Source of the DNA: Paraburkholderia sp. BL9I2N2
GTDB taxonomy: Bacteria; Pseudomonadota; Gammaproteobacteria; Burkholderiales; Burkholderiaceae
DNA: 64,000 nt
Assembly: GCF_004339745.1 (NCBI RefSeq)
Contig: NZ_SMGP01000001.1
Location: forward strand, 2,976,001-3,040,000
Direction of reading: 5' to 3'
The notes beneath the pieces were generated by a model that did no database searches, was not told the origin of the DNA, and saw nothing but the letters and a program-made list of their open reading frames with translations. The position numbers and the translations under genes are program-made. This document shows, piece by piece, positions 62,808 to 64,000 of the stretch (position 1 is its first letter; the number at the start of each line of letters is the position of its first letter).

Positions 62808-64000
62808 TCAGGCCGCGGTCTGCTGGAACTGGATGCGGTGCAGATGCGCATACAGTCCGTCTTGCGCCAGCAGTTCGCGATGGCTGCCGCTCTCGACGAT
62901 CCGCCCCGCTTCCATCACCAGGATGCGGTTGGCGCGCTCGATGGTCGACAGACGGTGCGCGATGACCAGTGTCGTGCGGCCCTTCATCAAAGTTTCCAGC
63001 GCGGCCTGCACGTGGCGCTCGGACTCGGAATCCAGCGCCGAGGTCGCCTCGTCGAGGATCAGGATCGGCGCATCCTTGTAGATTGCGCGCGCAATTGCCA
63101 GACGCTGCCGCTGGCCGCCCGAGAGCATCAGGCCGTTGTCGCCGACCAGCGTATCGATGCCTTTCGGCATTGCCTCGACGGTGTCCCACAAGTTGGCCGC
63201 GCGCAGCGCCGCCTTGACCTTGTCAGGATCGGCGGCCTGGCCGTACGCGACGTTATTCGCGACGGTGTCGTTGAACAGCACCACGTCCTGGCTCACCATC
63301 GCGATCTGACTACGCAATGCGTGCAGGTCGTATTCGGGGATCGCCACGCCGTCGACCAGGATCTGGCCGCCGGTCGGATCGAAAAAGCGCGGCAGCAGAT
63401 TCACCAGCGTGGTCTTGCCGCTGCCCGACGGACCCGCGAGTGCGACCATTTCGCCCGGCGCCACTCTGAACGACACCTGGTCGAGCGTGTGGCGGTTGTG
63501 CGTGGCGTTGGTGCTGTAGTTGAACGAGACGCCCCGGAATTCCACTTCACCGCGCGCGCGCTCGAGCGGCTTGCCGCCGCCTTCCGGTTCGGACGGCTCG
63601 TCGATCAGACCGAAGATCAGTTCGCACGCCGTCATGCCGCGTTGCAGCGGCTGGTTCACGTCCATCAGATGCTTGAGCGGCGAGATGATCAACAGCATCG
63701 ACGTGACGAAGGCGACGAAGCCGCCGACCGTGGTCTGATCCGACGATGACTGCACCACCGCGATCGTGATCACGACGGCGAGCGCGATCGACGCGAGGAA
63801 CTGCGTCAACGGCTGCGCGAGGCCGCCGGACACGGTCATGCGCATGGCATAGCCGCGCAGACGCTTGCTCATTGCCTCGAAGCGGTCCATCTCGTACTGC
63901 TCGCCGTTGTGCACCTTGACGACCTTGTAGCCGCCCACCGATTCTTCGACGATGTACGACAGTTCATTGGTCAGCAGTTGATGCTCGCGGTTCAAACGAC
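62808..64000 (-). CDS. msbA: Lipid A export ATP-binding/permease protein MsbA (N-terminal part outside window)
   Basis: The 396 C-terminal residues of a fused ABC exporter are seen; the frame is open at the right edge, so the start lies outside. The intracellular loop ends with [18 protein letters not shown], the last membrane helices follow, then the ATPase domain with Walker [10 protein letters not shown], signature [13 protein letters not shown], Walker [13 protein letters not shown] and the switch His in VIAHRL. MsbA flips lipid A-core across the inner membrane. Adjacent LPS glycosyltransferase genes support MsbA over other exporters. Confidence 0.92.
   Translation of the reverse strand, partial: RLNREHQLLTNELSYIVEESVGGYKVVKVHNGEQYEMDRFEAMSKRLRGYAMRMTVSGGLAQPLTQFLASIALAVVITIAVVQSSSDQTTVGGFVAFVTSMLLIISPLKHLMDVNQPLQRGMTACELIFGLIDEPSEPEGGGKPLERARGEVEFRGVSFNYSTNATHNRHTLDQVSFRVAPGEMVALAGPSGSGKTTLVNLLPRFFDPTGGQILVDGVAIPEYDLHALRSQIAMVSQDVVLFNDTVANNVAYGQAADPDKVKAALRAANLWDTVEAMPKGIDTLVGDNGLMLSGGQRQRLAIARAIYKDAPILILDEATSALDSESERHVQAALETLMKGRTTLVIAHRLSTIERANRILVMEAGRIVESGSHRELLAQDGLYAHLHRIQFQQTAA

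Overview
The window is about 64 kb of GC-rich beta-proteobacterial chromosome. Gene content, gene order and protein sequences (ilvI-ilvH-ilvC, nadD-rsfS-rlmH-maf-rng, kdpFABCDE, MsbA next to LPS glycosyltransferases) point to a Burkholderia-type organism, most likely Paraburkholderia, main chromosome. The genus is an inference from recognition, not from a search.

Layout: (1) 1-4.3 kb: a very structured stretch at the left edge that looks like the 5' ribozyme part of a group II intron, placed just behind the ilvC terminator, then the branched-chain amino acid genes ilvC, ilvH, ilvI (all minus). (2) 4.5-12.3 kb: a sigma factor / DUF3619 / DUF3106 / RDD cluster, envelope lipid genes (LpxH-like phosphoesterase, glycosyltransferase, diacylglycerol kinase), a TetR regulator with a long structured leader, a LOG-family hydrolase and an SDR. 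(3) 12.3-17.3 kb: DUF924, truncated globin, a large FtsX-type permease, DUF4126 and a SugE/Gdx guanidinium exporter preceded by a clear guanidine-II riboswitch. (4) 17.3-25.8 kb: the complete high-affinity K+ system kdpFABC with its sensor kinase and regulator kdpDE, plus an extra 37-residue membrane ORF in front of kdpF. (5) 26-37.3 kb: housekeeping genes: quinone oxidoreductase, mgsA, an atypical SDR, upp, yebC, purD, hemF, nadD (which seems to need a CTG start), rsfS, rlmH, maf, rng. (6) 37.3-51.7 kb: a more variable stretch with an 83-nt nested inverted-repeat element, hypothetical and regulatory genes, a PHB-depolymerase-like esterase, MscS channel, an EAL protein with a degenerate GGDEF, a 3'-truncated Rieske oxygenase, fRMsr, a molbindin, an NlpC/P60 lipoprotein, two VOC proteins, a frameshifted MFS gene and two transglutaminase-like proteins. 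(7) 51.9-53.7 kb: an orphan type VI secretion cassette (Tlde1-like peptidoglycan effector, small two-helix membrane protein as probable immunity factor, Hcp), bounded by two nearly identical 33-bp repeats that contain DnaA-box-like dyads. (8) 53.8-64 kb: an HdeD-like/permuted-papain-like fusion, rdgC, small proteins, and an LPS/O-antigen segment (three glycosyltransferases, an O-antigen ligase-like protein, and msbA running off the right edge).

The most interesting items are the repeat-bounded effector-immunity-Hcp cassette with its unrecognised immunity candidate, the group II intron-like RNA at the left edge, the guanidine-II riboswitch on sugE, the structured element behind rng, and several broken or oddly started genes (MFS, Rieske, nadD).
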